NCBI GenBank assembly: GCA_964462295.1
Contig: CAYWXH010000013.1
Span: 1 to 36,498 of the forward strand
Length of the DNA: 36,498 nt
Direction: 5' to 3'
From: JALVIU01 sp964462295
GTDB lineage: Bacteria; Atribacterota; JALVIU01
Shown: one piece after another, positions 7,652 through 15,335 of the stretch
How positions within the stretch are numbered: the first letter of the stretch is position 1
Layout of the letters: every line of letters starts with the position of its first letter
The notes under the pieces: generated by a model
Database searches by the model: none
What the model saw: only the letters and a program-made list of their open reading frames with translations
Told to the model about the DNA's origin: nothing
Position numbers and translations under genes: made by a program

Positions 7652-8536
7652 TTAGATAAATACGAAAATAAGACTTATAAGGCCAAGAAGTGCAGGCCAT
7701 TTCCAATAGAATTTAAAAGCTTGATCCATCCTAAATCTTGGCATAATTGCATTTATAAATATAGCTATTAAAAAGACTACAAGCATTTTGAGGGAAAAGG
7801 TTACGATATTTGCACCACCCCCTAAAAAAAGGTCAACAAAAAGGGCAAGTTCTGTAAATATATGAAGTGATGCAAACAATTGAAGCATACCCAGATACTT
7901 TCCCCCATACTCTACCATAGGCCCAGAATTTATCTCATGGGGTGCGATAGGAATATCAAAGGGTTTCTCTCCCAATATACCTTGAAGCGCAATATCAAAT
8001 ACTATAGCAGAAAGTGGTATTACAAATATAGCCCACCATCCAGATGTTACCTGTTTTTGAACTATAGCCGAAATTGAGGTGGTATTATACTTTAAGATCA
8101 CCCCTACTATTGCCAATACAAGGGGTAGTTCATATGAAAGCATAAGAGAAAGACCCCTTGAGACACCGATTGCTGCATTAGGATTACCAGAATCCCCTGC
8201 ACCAAGTGCCATACCCAATGAACCTATCACGCCCAAATAGAGTACCAATATAAGGTCTCCATGCATGGAAAATAGTGCATACTTTCCTATAGGGATAAAA
8301 AACAAGGTCAAAATAGCACCTGTTATGCCAATAACAGGCCCCAAAATATACATAGCACCATGATTAATATTATCTTCTTTTGTTAGCAACTTAAAAGTAT
8401 CGAAATAAGGCTGAATTACAGGAGGACCGTATCTTCTATGTATTCTTGCTGTCACCTTTCTAGCTATACCCATAAATAAAAGCCCTATAAGAATGGCAAT
8501 TATCGGTACTATAATAATATTATAGAGAAATAACAT
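7652..8536 (-). CDS. mbsM: Mbs/Mbx subunit M, NuoH-like membrane anchor
   Basis: 294 residues with about eight hydrophobic segments. The cytoplasmic loop RKVTARIHRRYGPPVIQPYFDTFKL near residue 25-50 and the EYGGKYLGM segment (conserved Glu) are typical of NuoH/HycD/MbhM. In this family the subunit docks the peripheral arm on the membrane arm and couples redox chemistry to ion movement. It lies between the antiporter-like subunits and the electron-transfer subunits, as in mbx/mbs. Confidence 0.92.
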   Translation of the reverse strand: MLFLYNIIIVPIIAILIGLLFMGIARKVTARIHRRYGPPVIQPYFDTFKLLTKEDNINHGAMYILGPVIGITGAILTLFFIPIGKYALFSMHGDLILVLYLGVIGSLGMALGAGDSGNPNAAIGVSRGLSLMLSYELPLVLAIVGVILKYNTTSISAIVQKQVTSGWWAIFVIPLSAIVFDIALQGILGEKPFDIPIAPHEINSGPMVEYGGKYLGMLQLFASLHIFTELALFVDLFLGGGANIVTFSLKMLVVFLIAIFINAIMPRFRMDQAFKFYWKWPALLGLISLIFVFI

Positions 8537-8545
8537 TTATTCCTC

Positions 8546-10414
8546 CTATACAATTAATTTTGAAAATACAAGTACAAAGAATATAAATACTATGAAATAA
8601 AGGACATAGGTTTCTAGATTCCCACTATACCATAATCTAATAATACCCGACCCCCTTACCACAAAGGAAGAGAAGGTCTCATAAATTTTATGTGCACTCA
8701 CCTTAAGGTAAGGAAGTACAACCTCTTCTAATGGCCTATAAAAATAGTAAGAATAATGATATGGCACATCTTCTCCAAGAATCTCCCCTGATGCAAAGGT
8801 ATCCAATTTACTAATCTTTCGAGAAGGTGCCCCCAAGAAAAATACCCCTATACCTATAACAAATGCCCAACCCATAAGTACAAATACCCAAAAGGCATTC
8901 CAGCTTCCAAGGGGTGATGCTACTTGGGTAATCGTATAATTAATAGGGCCCAATCCCACATCTTTGAGGATTTGAGAAACTGGATTTAGGATAAGTCCAG
9001 GGAATACACCAAAAAGATATGCAAAAACCAATAAGATAATCATGACGATTTGCATAGGTAAAGGAACTTCTTTTATAGTTGCAAATTTTACTGGTCTTTG
9101 TCCCAAAAAGATAGAATGAATAAGTCTAAATACATACATAAATGATGCAGTCGTAGCAAGGAATAAAAGGGCTGCCATAAATACCATCTTTTTTGCAATA
9201 AGTGCCTCATAGAGCATCCACTTTGAAGCAAAACCACCAGATGGTGGGATACCCGCAAGGGCTATAATACCCCCTAAAACTACTATAAAGGTAACAGGCA
9301 TATTTGGCAGAAGTCCACCCATCTCACTCAACTTTCTAGTATTTGTCCTATAAATCACAGAAGCTATAGCTAAAAATAGCATTCCTTTAAATATTGTATG
9401 ATTTATTGCATGAAAAAGTGCACCACCTACACCTAAACTAGTACCGATAAAAAGGCCTGTTACTATATACCCGAGCTGGCTTATACTGGAAAATGCAAGA
9501 AGTTTTTTGGCATCATCTTGGAAAAAGGCAAGTATTGATGCCAAAAACGCCGTAATTGCACCCAAAAGGGCCACAACATAAAGTGGATAAGAAAGCCCAA
9601 AAATTGTAGTTTTATATATACCAGATAGGGTTTTGAATATAGGAATATTAAAAATAGATACAAATAAGGCAAATACTCCAAGTTTACTCAATACCCCAGA
9701 GAAAAACGGTGTAAAACCATGGGGGGCCTCTGTGTATGCAAAAGGAGCCCATGTATGGAGTGGCATAAGGGCTGCTTTTACCCCAAAGGCTACTACAAAG
9801 AGAACAAAGGTAAATAATAAATACCCTGGGGACATAGTACCTACAGTATTAAATAGAGTTGGGATATCTAATGTATGAAGTTTTACAAATAGAATACCTA
9901 TAGCTACCAAAAAGGCATATGCACCAAATACGCTCATTATAAAATATCTTATACTTGAAACACGAGAGACTCTCCCTGAATAAGAGGCCATAAGGTAGGA
10001 AGACCATGTCATAATTTCCCAGAAGAAAAACATTGATAAAAGATTCTGACTAAACAGTATGCCAAATATGCTCCCCATAAGGACAAAAAAAGTCGGAATA
10101 AAGTAATCTTTGACAGGGAGCTCCTTTTCTCTATAGTAGGTATAGTTATAGACAATATTTAAAAGGAAAAACACAGAAGAAAGAATGGCAAAAAACCATG
10201 AAAGCATATTAATTTTAAATACTATATTACCAAAACTCCCTCCGCTTATGGAAAAGGCATAAGTTTTTCCATAAGATAGGGCTACCATAAGAACAAAAAT
10301 AGCTGAAAGTATATAAGCTATGTATTCACTTTCTTTTTCTCCCTTTGTCTGTTTAACAATATATACAATAAAAGCTGATAAAAAAGGTAGTATTATAAGT
10401 AAAGCCAGATACAT
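8546..10414 (-). CDS. Mbs/Mbx subunit H', second antiporter-like NuoL/MrpD-family subunit
   Basis: 622 residues, polytopic. Conserved family features are the Glu in FFFWEIMTWSSYLM, the Lys in VAFGVKAALMPLHTW and the Lys in LLSKLG-like FSGVLSKLGV. It is longer than the upstream MrpD-like protein because of a C-terminal extension after about residue 490 that ends in another hydrophobic segment. Two adjacent antiporter-like subunits (H and H') are the feature that separates Mbx/Mbs from Mbh, which has one. It starts at the base where the upstream gene ends (shared base 10414). Ion specificity (Na+ or H+) cannot be read from the sequence. Confidence 0.88.
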   Translation of the reverse strand: MYLALLIILPFLSAFIVYIVKQTKGEKESEYIAYILSAIFVLMVALSYGKTYAFSISGGSFGNIVFKINMLSWFFAILSSVFFLLNIVYNYTYYREKELPVKDYFIPTFFVLMGSIFGILFSQNLLSMFFFWEIMTWSSYLMASYSGRVSRVSSIRYFIMSVFGAYAFLVAIGILFVKLHTLDIPTLFNTVGTMSPGYLLFTFVLFVVAFGVKAALMPLHTWAPFAYTEAPHGFTPFFSGVLSKLGVFALFVSIFNIPIFKTLSGIYKTTIFGLSYPLYVVALLGAITAFLASILAFFQDDAKKLLAFSSISQLGYIVTGLFIGTSLGVGGALFHAINHTIFKGMLFLAIASVIYRTNTRKLSEMGGLLPNMPVTFIVVLGGIIALAGIPPSGGFASKWMLYEALIAKKMVFMAALLFLATTASFMYVFRLIHSIFLGQRPVKFATIKEVPLPMQIVMIILLVFAYLFGVFPGLILNPVSQILKDVGLGPINYTITQVASPLGSWNAFWVFVLMGWAFVIGIGVFFLGAPSRKISKLDTFASGEILGEDVPYHYSYYFYRPLEEVVLPYLKVSAHKIYETFSSFVVRGSGIIRLWYSGNLETYVLYFIVFIFFVLVFSKLIV

Positions 10415-11892
10415 TATAGACCTCCCCCAAGGACAGATTTTATATATCCTGCCTTATCTAAAAGAGAAAGAGCTGCAGGTTTTATATATACGAGAATAGC
10501 CTTTGGGTATAGTCCCAAAAGGAGTAAAATGCCAACAAGTATGAGCATAAGAATAGGAATCCTAAAATCTTGTCTCTCTTCTTGTAAATTTCCCTTAAAG
10601 GGTGAAAAGTACAGCTTATGAACTATACGGAAATAGTAGTATCCCTCTACAAGTGTAACAAGAAGAATGAATACAATAAATATCATATAAGCAGGGCTTT
10701 TCTGAATAAATGCAAGTACTAGATAGAATTTCCCCCAGAATCCCAAAAAGGGAGGAAGCCCTATAAGAGAAAAGATGGAAAGTGTAATTACCAAGGCAAT
10801 CCAAGGGATCTTTCTACCAATACCCTCTATCGCTGAAGTCCTTCTTGATTTTAAAACTTCACTCAGATAACCAACACTAAGAAAGAGAACCACCTTTGAA
10901 ATAGCATGATTCAAAAGTTGAAAAAGAGAGGCTGCAAATCCAAGATAACTTCCCAATCCAAAACCCAAAGTAGCAAGGCCCATCTGTCCTATACTTGAAT
11001 AAGATAAAAGTCTCTTTAGGTCACTCTGGGTCATAGCAGATAATTCAGCTACAAACAGGGTAATAAATGCAAGAATCATAAGTATCCATGAAAAATGTGT
11101 AAAACCGAATAATATATAAAATAATCTTATAAGTGCATATATACCTGCCTTTGAAACCATGCCACTAAATAGTGCTGTAACAAAATGTGGTGCCCCTGTA
11201 TACGTATCTGGCACCCATGCATTAAGGGGAAAAAGCTCTGCCTCTGTCCCAAAACCAATGAGAAACATTGTAAATGCAACACCTAGAATATAGGGATTTA
11301 CCTTACCTACATTTTGAGCTATATGTGCAATATTTAAACTTCCTATACTACCATACAGAAACATTATCCCAATAAGGACAAAAGAAGAGGAAATCGAACC
11401 CAAAACAAGATACTTAAATGCACCTTCACTTCCCCTACCATCACCCCTTATCCCAGAGAGACCATAAGAGGCGATAGCTGTAATCTCCAAAAAGACGAAC
11501 ATATTAAAGATATCACCGGTAAGGACCATTCCTGTAGCCCCCATAACCACAAGGAGATAAAGCATGTTAAATTTCTCATAAGGGGCAGGATAGAGGTCTT
11601 TATAGAAAATATAAAGATAAACCAATAAGGCTACCAATAGTATAATAAATGCAAAAAAAGCACCTAATGCATCTGCATAAAGATTTATACCCCATGGAGG
11701 TGTCCAACCGCCTATCACAACCAAAATAGGCTTCCTTATAGCATGTTCCAGAATGGTTGCAATCCCTATAAAATTAAATAAAAGCGTCCCTAATACTGCT
11801 ATCGAAACAGCCCTTTTATTTATTCTATCTATAATAGGAATGGAAAAAGCTACAAAAAGAGGTATAGCAATAAGTAAAATGGGGTTTACCAT
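10414..11892 (-). CDS. mbsH: Mbs/Mbx subunit H, MrpD/NuoN-like antiporter subunit
   Basis: 492 residues with about 14 hydrophobic segments, the normal MrpD length. Key features: the Glu in FNMFVFLEITAIASYGL, a transmembrane Lys/His region, and PLNAWVPDTYTGAPHFVTALFSGMVSKAG split by conserved prolines, all characteristic of proton/sodium-translocating antiporter-like subunits. It overlaps the upstream mbsG by 7 nt. The ion path is inferred from family. Confidence 0.92.
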   Translation of the reverse strand: MVNPILLIAIPLFVAFSIPIIDRINKRAVSIAVLGTLLFNFIGIATILEHAIRKPILVVIGGWTPPWGINLYADALGAFFAFIILLVALLVYLYIFYKDLYPAPYEKFNMLYLLVVMGATGMVLTGDIFNMFVFLEITAIASYGLSGIRGDGRGSEGAFKYLVLGSISSSFVLIGIMFLYGSIGSLNIAHIAQNVGKVNPYILGVAFTMFLIGFGTEAELFPLNAWVPDTYTGAPHFVTALFSGMVSKAGIYALIRLFYILFGFTHFSWILMILAFITLFVAELSAMTQSDLKRLLSYSSIGQMGLATLGFGLGSYLGFAASLFQLLNHAISKVVLFLSVGYLSEVLKSRRTSAIEGIGRKIPWIALVITLSIFSLIGLPPFLGFWGKFYLVLAFIQKSPAYMIFIVFILLVTLVEGYYYFRIVHKLYFSPFKGNLQEERQDFRIPILMLILVGILLLLGLYPKAILVYIKPAALSLLDKAGYIKSVLGGGL

Positions 11893-12233
11893 CTAAGCCT
11901 CCTTATTTTTCTTACATCTAAGGTATTATAATTCTTATAAATATTTATGACTATAGATAAAGCAAGTGCCAACACCGCAACACCTATAACAATTGCAGTA
12001 AGTACTAAGGCCTGCGGTATAGGATCTACCACTTTTGTAGCAGGATTTACTCTTAGACTACCTGTAAGTATAGGAGCAGTCCTCCCTGAAATGTATCCTA
12101 TAGAGACAATAAGTAAGTTTACCCCTGTATCAATTAAAGAAAGACCTACAACGATTTTTATAAGGTTTCTCTTTACAGCTATAGTGTATAATCCTATAAA
12201 TATAAGACCAAAAGCACCTATATAGTAAATCAT
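11886..12233 (-). CDS. mbsG: Mbs/Mbx subunit G, MrpC/NuoK-like
   Basis: 115 residues with three hydrophobic segments. LSLIDTGVNLLIVSIGY near residue 35-50 and the late segment DPIPQALVLTAIVIGVAV match MrpC/NuoK. It is the small membrane subunit that packs against the H subunit. It shares one base with mbsF (12233) and overlaps mbsH by 7 nt. Confidence 0.9.
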   Translation of the reverse strand: MIYYIGAFGLIFIGLYTIAVKRNLIKIVVGLSLIDTGVNLLIVSIGYISGRTAPILTGSLRVNPATKVVDPIPQALVLTAIVIGVAVLALALSIVINIYKNYNTLDVRKIRRLRW

Positions 12234-12937
12234 TATTCTCTTCTCCTCAAATCATCAAGAATTCCTGTGAGCTCAGCCCCTACCTTAAGCCCTATTGCGA
12301 TATATATTATAGGGATAATACCTGCACTAAAAAGGGTCCCTACAATCCCTTTGCCCAAAAAATTTTTAAGGAAAAATCCTCCAAATATAAGCCCCAAAAG
12401 ACCTACACTTACAAAGGTAAGTCCTGCCAAACTCTCCAAAATCTTGAAACTTTCTAATTCATGGAAGAGATGAGGGAAAACAATGTACAAGAGTAAAAAA
12501 GAGGATGCTATGATGGCACCACCTTGAAATCCTCCACCTGGGGTAAGGTGTCCATGAATAAATACATAAACACCGAAAATCAAGATAAGTGGAAATAAAA
12601 TAGGGGTACTCACCTTTAAAATAAAGCTTGCATCCTTTTCCTCTGCAAATTTTTCTTTATCCTTCTCTTTTTTATAGTAGAACATAAGGGCCCCTACCCC
12701 TGTTGCTGCAAGGAATAAAACGGTTACCTCTCCTAGTGTATCAAACCCTCTAAAATCTACTACTACAGATGTTACAAGGTTTTGAGAACCTGTATCTTTA
12801 AGCCCATTTTCTATATAGTATTTTCCCACAAACATTCTATCTTTTCCAAAAGGAATTTGGGAAAAGGCAAAAAGAAGGATAATACCAGAGATCAAGATAA
12901 GAAGCAAAATAGCAATTTTTCTATTTTTTTTATTCAT
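12233..12937 (-). CDS. mbsF: Mbs/Mbx subunit F, MrpB-like with fused E-type N-terminus
   Basis: 234 residues. The C-terminal part (about 105-234) is MrpB-like, with FIHGHLTPGGGFQGGAI as its hallmark. The N-terminal part (about 1-95) contains TSVVVDFRGFDTLGEVTVLF, which matches the end of MrpA that is encoded as a separate E gene in mbh/Mrp-type modules. So E and F appear fused here. About six hydrophobic segments. It overlaps mbsD by 8 nt. The charged stretch KKEKDKEKFAEEKDA joins the two halves. Confidence 0.86.
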   Translation of the reverse strand: MNKKNRKIAILLLILISGIILLFAFSQIPFGKDRMFVGKYYIENGLKDTGSQNLVTSVVVDFRGFDTLGEVTVLFLAATGVGALMFYYKKEKDKEKFAEEKDASFILKVSTPILFPLILIFGVYVFIHGHLTPGGGFQGGAIIASSFLLLYIVFPHLFHELESFKILESLAGLTFVSVGLLGLIFGGFFLKNFLGKGIVGTLFSAGIIPIIYIAIGLKVGAELTGILDDLRRRE

Positions 12938-13184
12938 CCTCTTCTTCTCCTTCCCATCTTGCAGTCCTTCTCAGGGCAAAGATAAATATACCTATAGTTA
13001 AACCAGCACCAATAGATGCCTCTGCCATGGCAACATCAGGTGCATTAAGAATATAAAATAAAATGGATGCAATAAGACTTACTCCCCCAGAGGAAATCAC
13101 AGCCTTTAAAAGATCATTAAATTCAATTGTTATAATTGCAAGTACCAACATAAAAATAATAAGTAAAAGAGAAATTATAAACAT
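12930..13184 (-). CDS. mbsD: Mbs/Mbx subunit D, DUF4040 (MrpA C-terminal-like)
   Basis: 84 residues, three hydrophobic segments. LKAVISSGGVSLIASILFYILNAPDVAMAEAS resembles the DUF4040 part of MrpA and MbhD; the acidic residues in PDVAMAEASIG are conserved in that family. The C-terminus is acidic (WEGEEEDE). Translation is probably coupled to mbsF through an 8-nt overlap. Confidence 0.88.
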   Translation of the reverse strand: MFIISLLLIIFMLVLAIITIEFNDLLKAVISSGGVSLIASILFYILNAPDVAMAEASIGAGLTIGIFIFALRRTARWEGEEEDE

Positions 13185-13187
13185 AAA

Positions 13188-13532
13188 CTACTCCTTTTTA
13201 GTAGTTTCACACTCTTTAAATTCTTTTGTTTTATTTACAACAGTTCCCGGATAAGGTTTAACTCCCCTTAAACAGCTACCTCTTCCAATAGCATGACTAC
13301 TTATAGGGTTGGTAAGGAAGAGAAAAACCGCAATCACTAATGTTTTTAGGAACCATTCTGGTTTTAAAAAACCTACCCCTATTATACCTATAAATGCCCC
13401 TAGTGTTGTAGCTTTTGTAGCAGCTTGAAGTCTGTTATAGACATCAGGTAATCTATATATACCAAAAGCTCCAAGAAAGAGGAAAAAAGCACTTATGAGT
13501 ATAAGTATACCACCTATGATAGTTAGCACCAT
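13188..13532 (-). CDS. mbsC: Mbs/Mbx subunit C, MrpG/MnhG-like
   Basis: 114 residues. The first 80 are MnhG-like (GIYRLPDVYNRLQAATKATTL, then TNPISSHAIGR) with three hydrophobic segments. The last ~25 residues form a hydrophilic tail with two cysteines. The gene sits 2 nt after mbsB. MrpG is a small membrane subunit needed for assembly of Mrp antiporters (family knowledge). Confidence 0.88.
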   Translation of the reverse strand: MVLTIIGGILILISAFFLFLGAFGIYRLPDVYNRLQAATKATTLGAFIGIIGVGFLKPEWFLKTLVIAVFLFLTNPISSHAIGRGSCLRGVKPYPGTVVNKTKEFKECETTKKE

Positions 13533-13534
13533 AA

Positions 13535-13792
13535 CTATATCCCACCTTCTAAATATCTTGCTATTGAAACCTCTCCTATGTATGAAAGAACTGCATAGAC
13601 TAATGCTACATCTATATATACATATCTATTAAAATAGTATCCCAAGAATACCAAAAGAACTGTCGTTATAGTAGTCATAGTGCTCATTCCTACAAGTCTA
13701 TCTGGGGCAGTAGGACCTAAATATATACGCATTATTGCAAAAAATGTACCTATAATTACAAAAAGAAAAAAGATATAAGAGATTATAGTCAT
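13535..13792 (-). CDS. mbsB: Mbs/Mbx subunit B, MrpF/MnhF-like
   Basis: 85 residues, three hydrophobic segments. IYLGPTAPDRLVGMSTMTT near residue 24-42 is the MnhF signature (GPTxxDR). The start overlaps the end of mbsA by 4 nt. Role: small membrane subunit of the Mrp-like module. Confidence 0.88.
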   Translation of the reverse strand: MTIISYIFFLFVIIGTFFAIMRIYLGPTAPDRLVGMSTMTTITTVLLVFLGYYFNRYVYIDVALVYAVLSYIGEVSIARYLEGGI

Positions 13793-14277
13793 TCTGCAAA
13801 CTCCTTTATATATCTTTCAAATTTGTGGGCAATTATCCTAGATGCCTCTTCCATATCTTCTGATTCTACATATATCCAATGAATGAGATATATATCATCT
13901 ATAATATCTAAAGTAAATGTCCCGGGAGTAAGTGTAATAGAATTTGCAAGGATTAATTTTCCCATATTTCCTTTAAGTTTGGTCCTAACGGCGACTATTC
14001 CTGGTTTTATAGGCATTTTTGGATGAAGTACCCTGTATGCCACATCTATGTTAGATTTAATGACTTCAAAAAAGAAGAATGGGAGATAAAGAAGGAAATA
14101 CCATATTCTTTTAGGAGAGAGGTTTTCAAAACCTTTGGTGGTAAATTTATCATAAACAAGATAAGCTATGATGATAGCTGTTGCAAGCCCTGTAAATAAC
14201 TCTCCTGGGGAAAAACTTGCGGTAAAAATAAGCCATAGACCAAAAAAGACTAAAATTGTAAAAAGAAATTTATTAAT
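13789..14277 (-). CDS. mbsA: Mbs/Mbx subunit A, MrpE/MnhE-like; start codon problematic
   Basis: The only canonical start (GTG at 14043) gives 84 residues and removes the membrane part. The same frame runs open upstream to a stop at 14332-14334 and encodes a typical MnhE N-terminus: FLFTILVFFGLWLIFTASFS, then LFTGLATAIIIAYLVYDKF, then RIWYFLLYLFFFFVEVIKSN, continuing without a break into the short form and its ANSITLTPGTFTLDI motif. There is no ATG, GTG or TTG in this upstream part. ATT at 14277 gives 162 residues, the usual family length, and is my working start. Alternatively an ATG at 14335 in the +1 frame would join if the GGGGG run (minus strand, 14308-14304) were one base shorter. First gene of the operon. 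Confidence 0.75.
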   Translation of the reverse strand: MNKFLFTILVFFGLWLIFTASFSPGELFTGLATAIIIAYLVYDKFTTKGFENLSPKRIWYFLLYLPFFFFEVIKSNIDVAYRVLHPKMPIKPGIVAVRTKLKGNMGKLILANSITLTPGTFTLDIIDDIYLIHWIYVESEDMEEASRIIAHKFERYIKEFAE

Positions 14278-14310
14278 CTCTCTTCGTGAATCCGTCTTGG
14301 ATACCCCCTT

Positions 14311-14352
14311 TAACCCCGTAATATGTCCTGCTCATCTAAGATTACGGGATTA
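14311..14352 (-). promoter_or_regulatory. Hairpin at the 5' end of the mbs transcript
   Basis: CCCGTAAT (14315-14322) is the exact complement of 14341-14348; with one mismatch the stem extends to 12 positions (14311-14352). It lies at the predicted 5' end of the mbs mRNA, just before the AAAGGGGG ribosome-site-like run. It could stabilise the mRNA or affect initiation of mbsA. No known riboswitch is recognised. Confidence 0.4.
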
Positions 14353-14380
14353 TTTTACTATATAATCTTTAAAATGTCAA
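14352..14380 (-). promoter_or_regulatory. Promoter for the mbs operon
   Basis: On the minus strand TTGACA (14380-14375), a 17-nt spacer and TAAAAT (14357-14352). Transcription would start at about 14345, only ~70 nt before the likely mbsA start. Confidence 0.75.
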
Positions 14381-14466
14381 GGAAAAAATAAAAGTTTCTT
14401 ATATCATAAATAACTAAAGCATCATGGATTTCAATTATTATAGTATAGCAAGATTTCATCGAAAAA

Positions 14467-14495
14467 TTGACAAAATTTATCCATCATAATATAAT
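14467..14495 (+). promoter_or_regulatory. Consensus promoter for etfB-etfA-lctD
   Basis: TTGACA (14467-14472), exactly 17 nt, then TATAAT (14490-14495): a perfect sigma70 consensus. It faces away from the mbs promoter, about 90 nt apart. No obvious operator palindrome was found between the two; a direct repeat GATTTCA (about 14427 and 14451) is the only candidate. Confidence 0.88.
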
Positions 14496-14529
14496 ATGTG
14501 CAATACTTTAATTGAGCAGGAGGAATTTC

Positions 14530-15321
14530 ATGAAAATTGCTGTTTTAGTAAAACAGGTACCGGCTACGGATAAAGTAAAAATAAACAAAGAAACTGGAAC
14601 AATGATCAGGGAAAATCTTGAATCAGAGCTAAATCCATTGGATATGTATGCGGTAGAAGAGGCGGTAAGATTAAAAGAAAAGTATGAAAATATAGAAACT
14701 GTTGCCATATCTATGGGTCCCCCATTTGCAAAAGATGTCATAAAAGATGCTATATCTATGGGAATAGATAAGGGATACCTATTATCAGATAGAAAATTTG
14801 GAGGGGCAGATACATGGGCTACTGCCTACACCCTGTCAAAGGCCATAAAAAAACTTGGAAATTTCGATATAATCTTCACGGGAGAGAGGGCAACAGATGG
14901 GGAAACAGGACAAGTTGGCCCATCCCTTGCTGCACAACTTAACCTCCCTATTATTACCTATGTAAGCAAACTCCTAGAGGTGAAGGAGAGATCCATAATA
15001 GCAGAAAGATTGATTGAAGGAGGAAAAGAGCTCGTAGAGGTACAACTTCCAACAGTTATAAGTGTAGTTAAAGAGATAAATGAACCCCGTATTCCCAATT
15101 TTGCAGGTAAAATGAGGGCGAAAAAAGCAGAGATTCCAATTCTTACTGGGAATGATATTGACGTAGATCCTTCAAAGATAGGGCTTTTGGGTTCACCAAC
15201 AAGGGTTGTAAATGTCTACTACCCCAAGATGACAAGAAAAGGAAAGATAATAAAGCCTAAGGATATAGAAAAGGGAGTAGATGAACTTATCCAATTTCTA
15301 AAAGAAAAAAATATTATATAA
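14530..15321 (+). CDS. etfB: Electron transfer flavoprotein beta subunit, bifurcating type
   Basis: 263 residues from the ATG at 14530; an upstream in-frame TTG (14512) is disfavoured because AGGAGG lies between. MKIAVLVKQVPATDKV is the classic EtfB start. SMGPPFAKD, SDRKFGGADTWAT, ATDGETGQVGP and GKMRAKKAEIP resemble small subunits of electron-bifurcating ETFs from anaerobes. With EtfA it carries FAD groups that split or merge electrons between ferredoxin, NAD and the partner dehydrogenase. First gene of a three-gene operon; etfA follows after 14 nt. Confidence 0.93.
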   Translation: MKIAVLVKQVPATDKVKINKETGTMIRENLESELNPLDMYAVEEAVRLKEKYENIETVAISMGPPFAKDVIKDAISMGIDKGYLLSDRKFGGADTWATAYTLSKAIKKLGNFDIIFTGERATDGETGQVGPSLAAQLNLPIITYVSKLLEVKERSIIAERLIEGGKELVEVQLPTVISVVKEINEPRIPNFAGKMRAKKAEIPILTGNDIDVDPSKIGLLGSPTRVVNVYYPKMTRKGKIIKPKDIEKGVDELIQFLKEKNII

Positions 15322-15335
15322 ATAAAGGGGGAATC

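Noticed and set aside
7641..7706. Longer mbsJ start at 7706
   Set aside because: It would overlap mbsM by 55 nt. The ATG at 7640 has AAGGAGG at the right distance and gives the family's normal N-terminus.
5033..14277. Calling the operon a NiFe-hydrogenase (Mbh, Ech) or NADH dehydrogenase
   Set aside because: The L subunit lacks two of four NiFe cysteines and has no maturation tail. No NADH-binding subunits (NuoE, F, G) are present, and two antiporter-like genes lie side by side.
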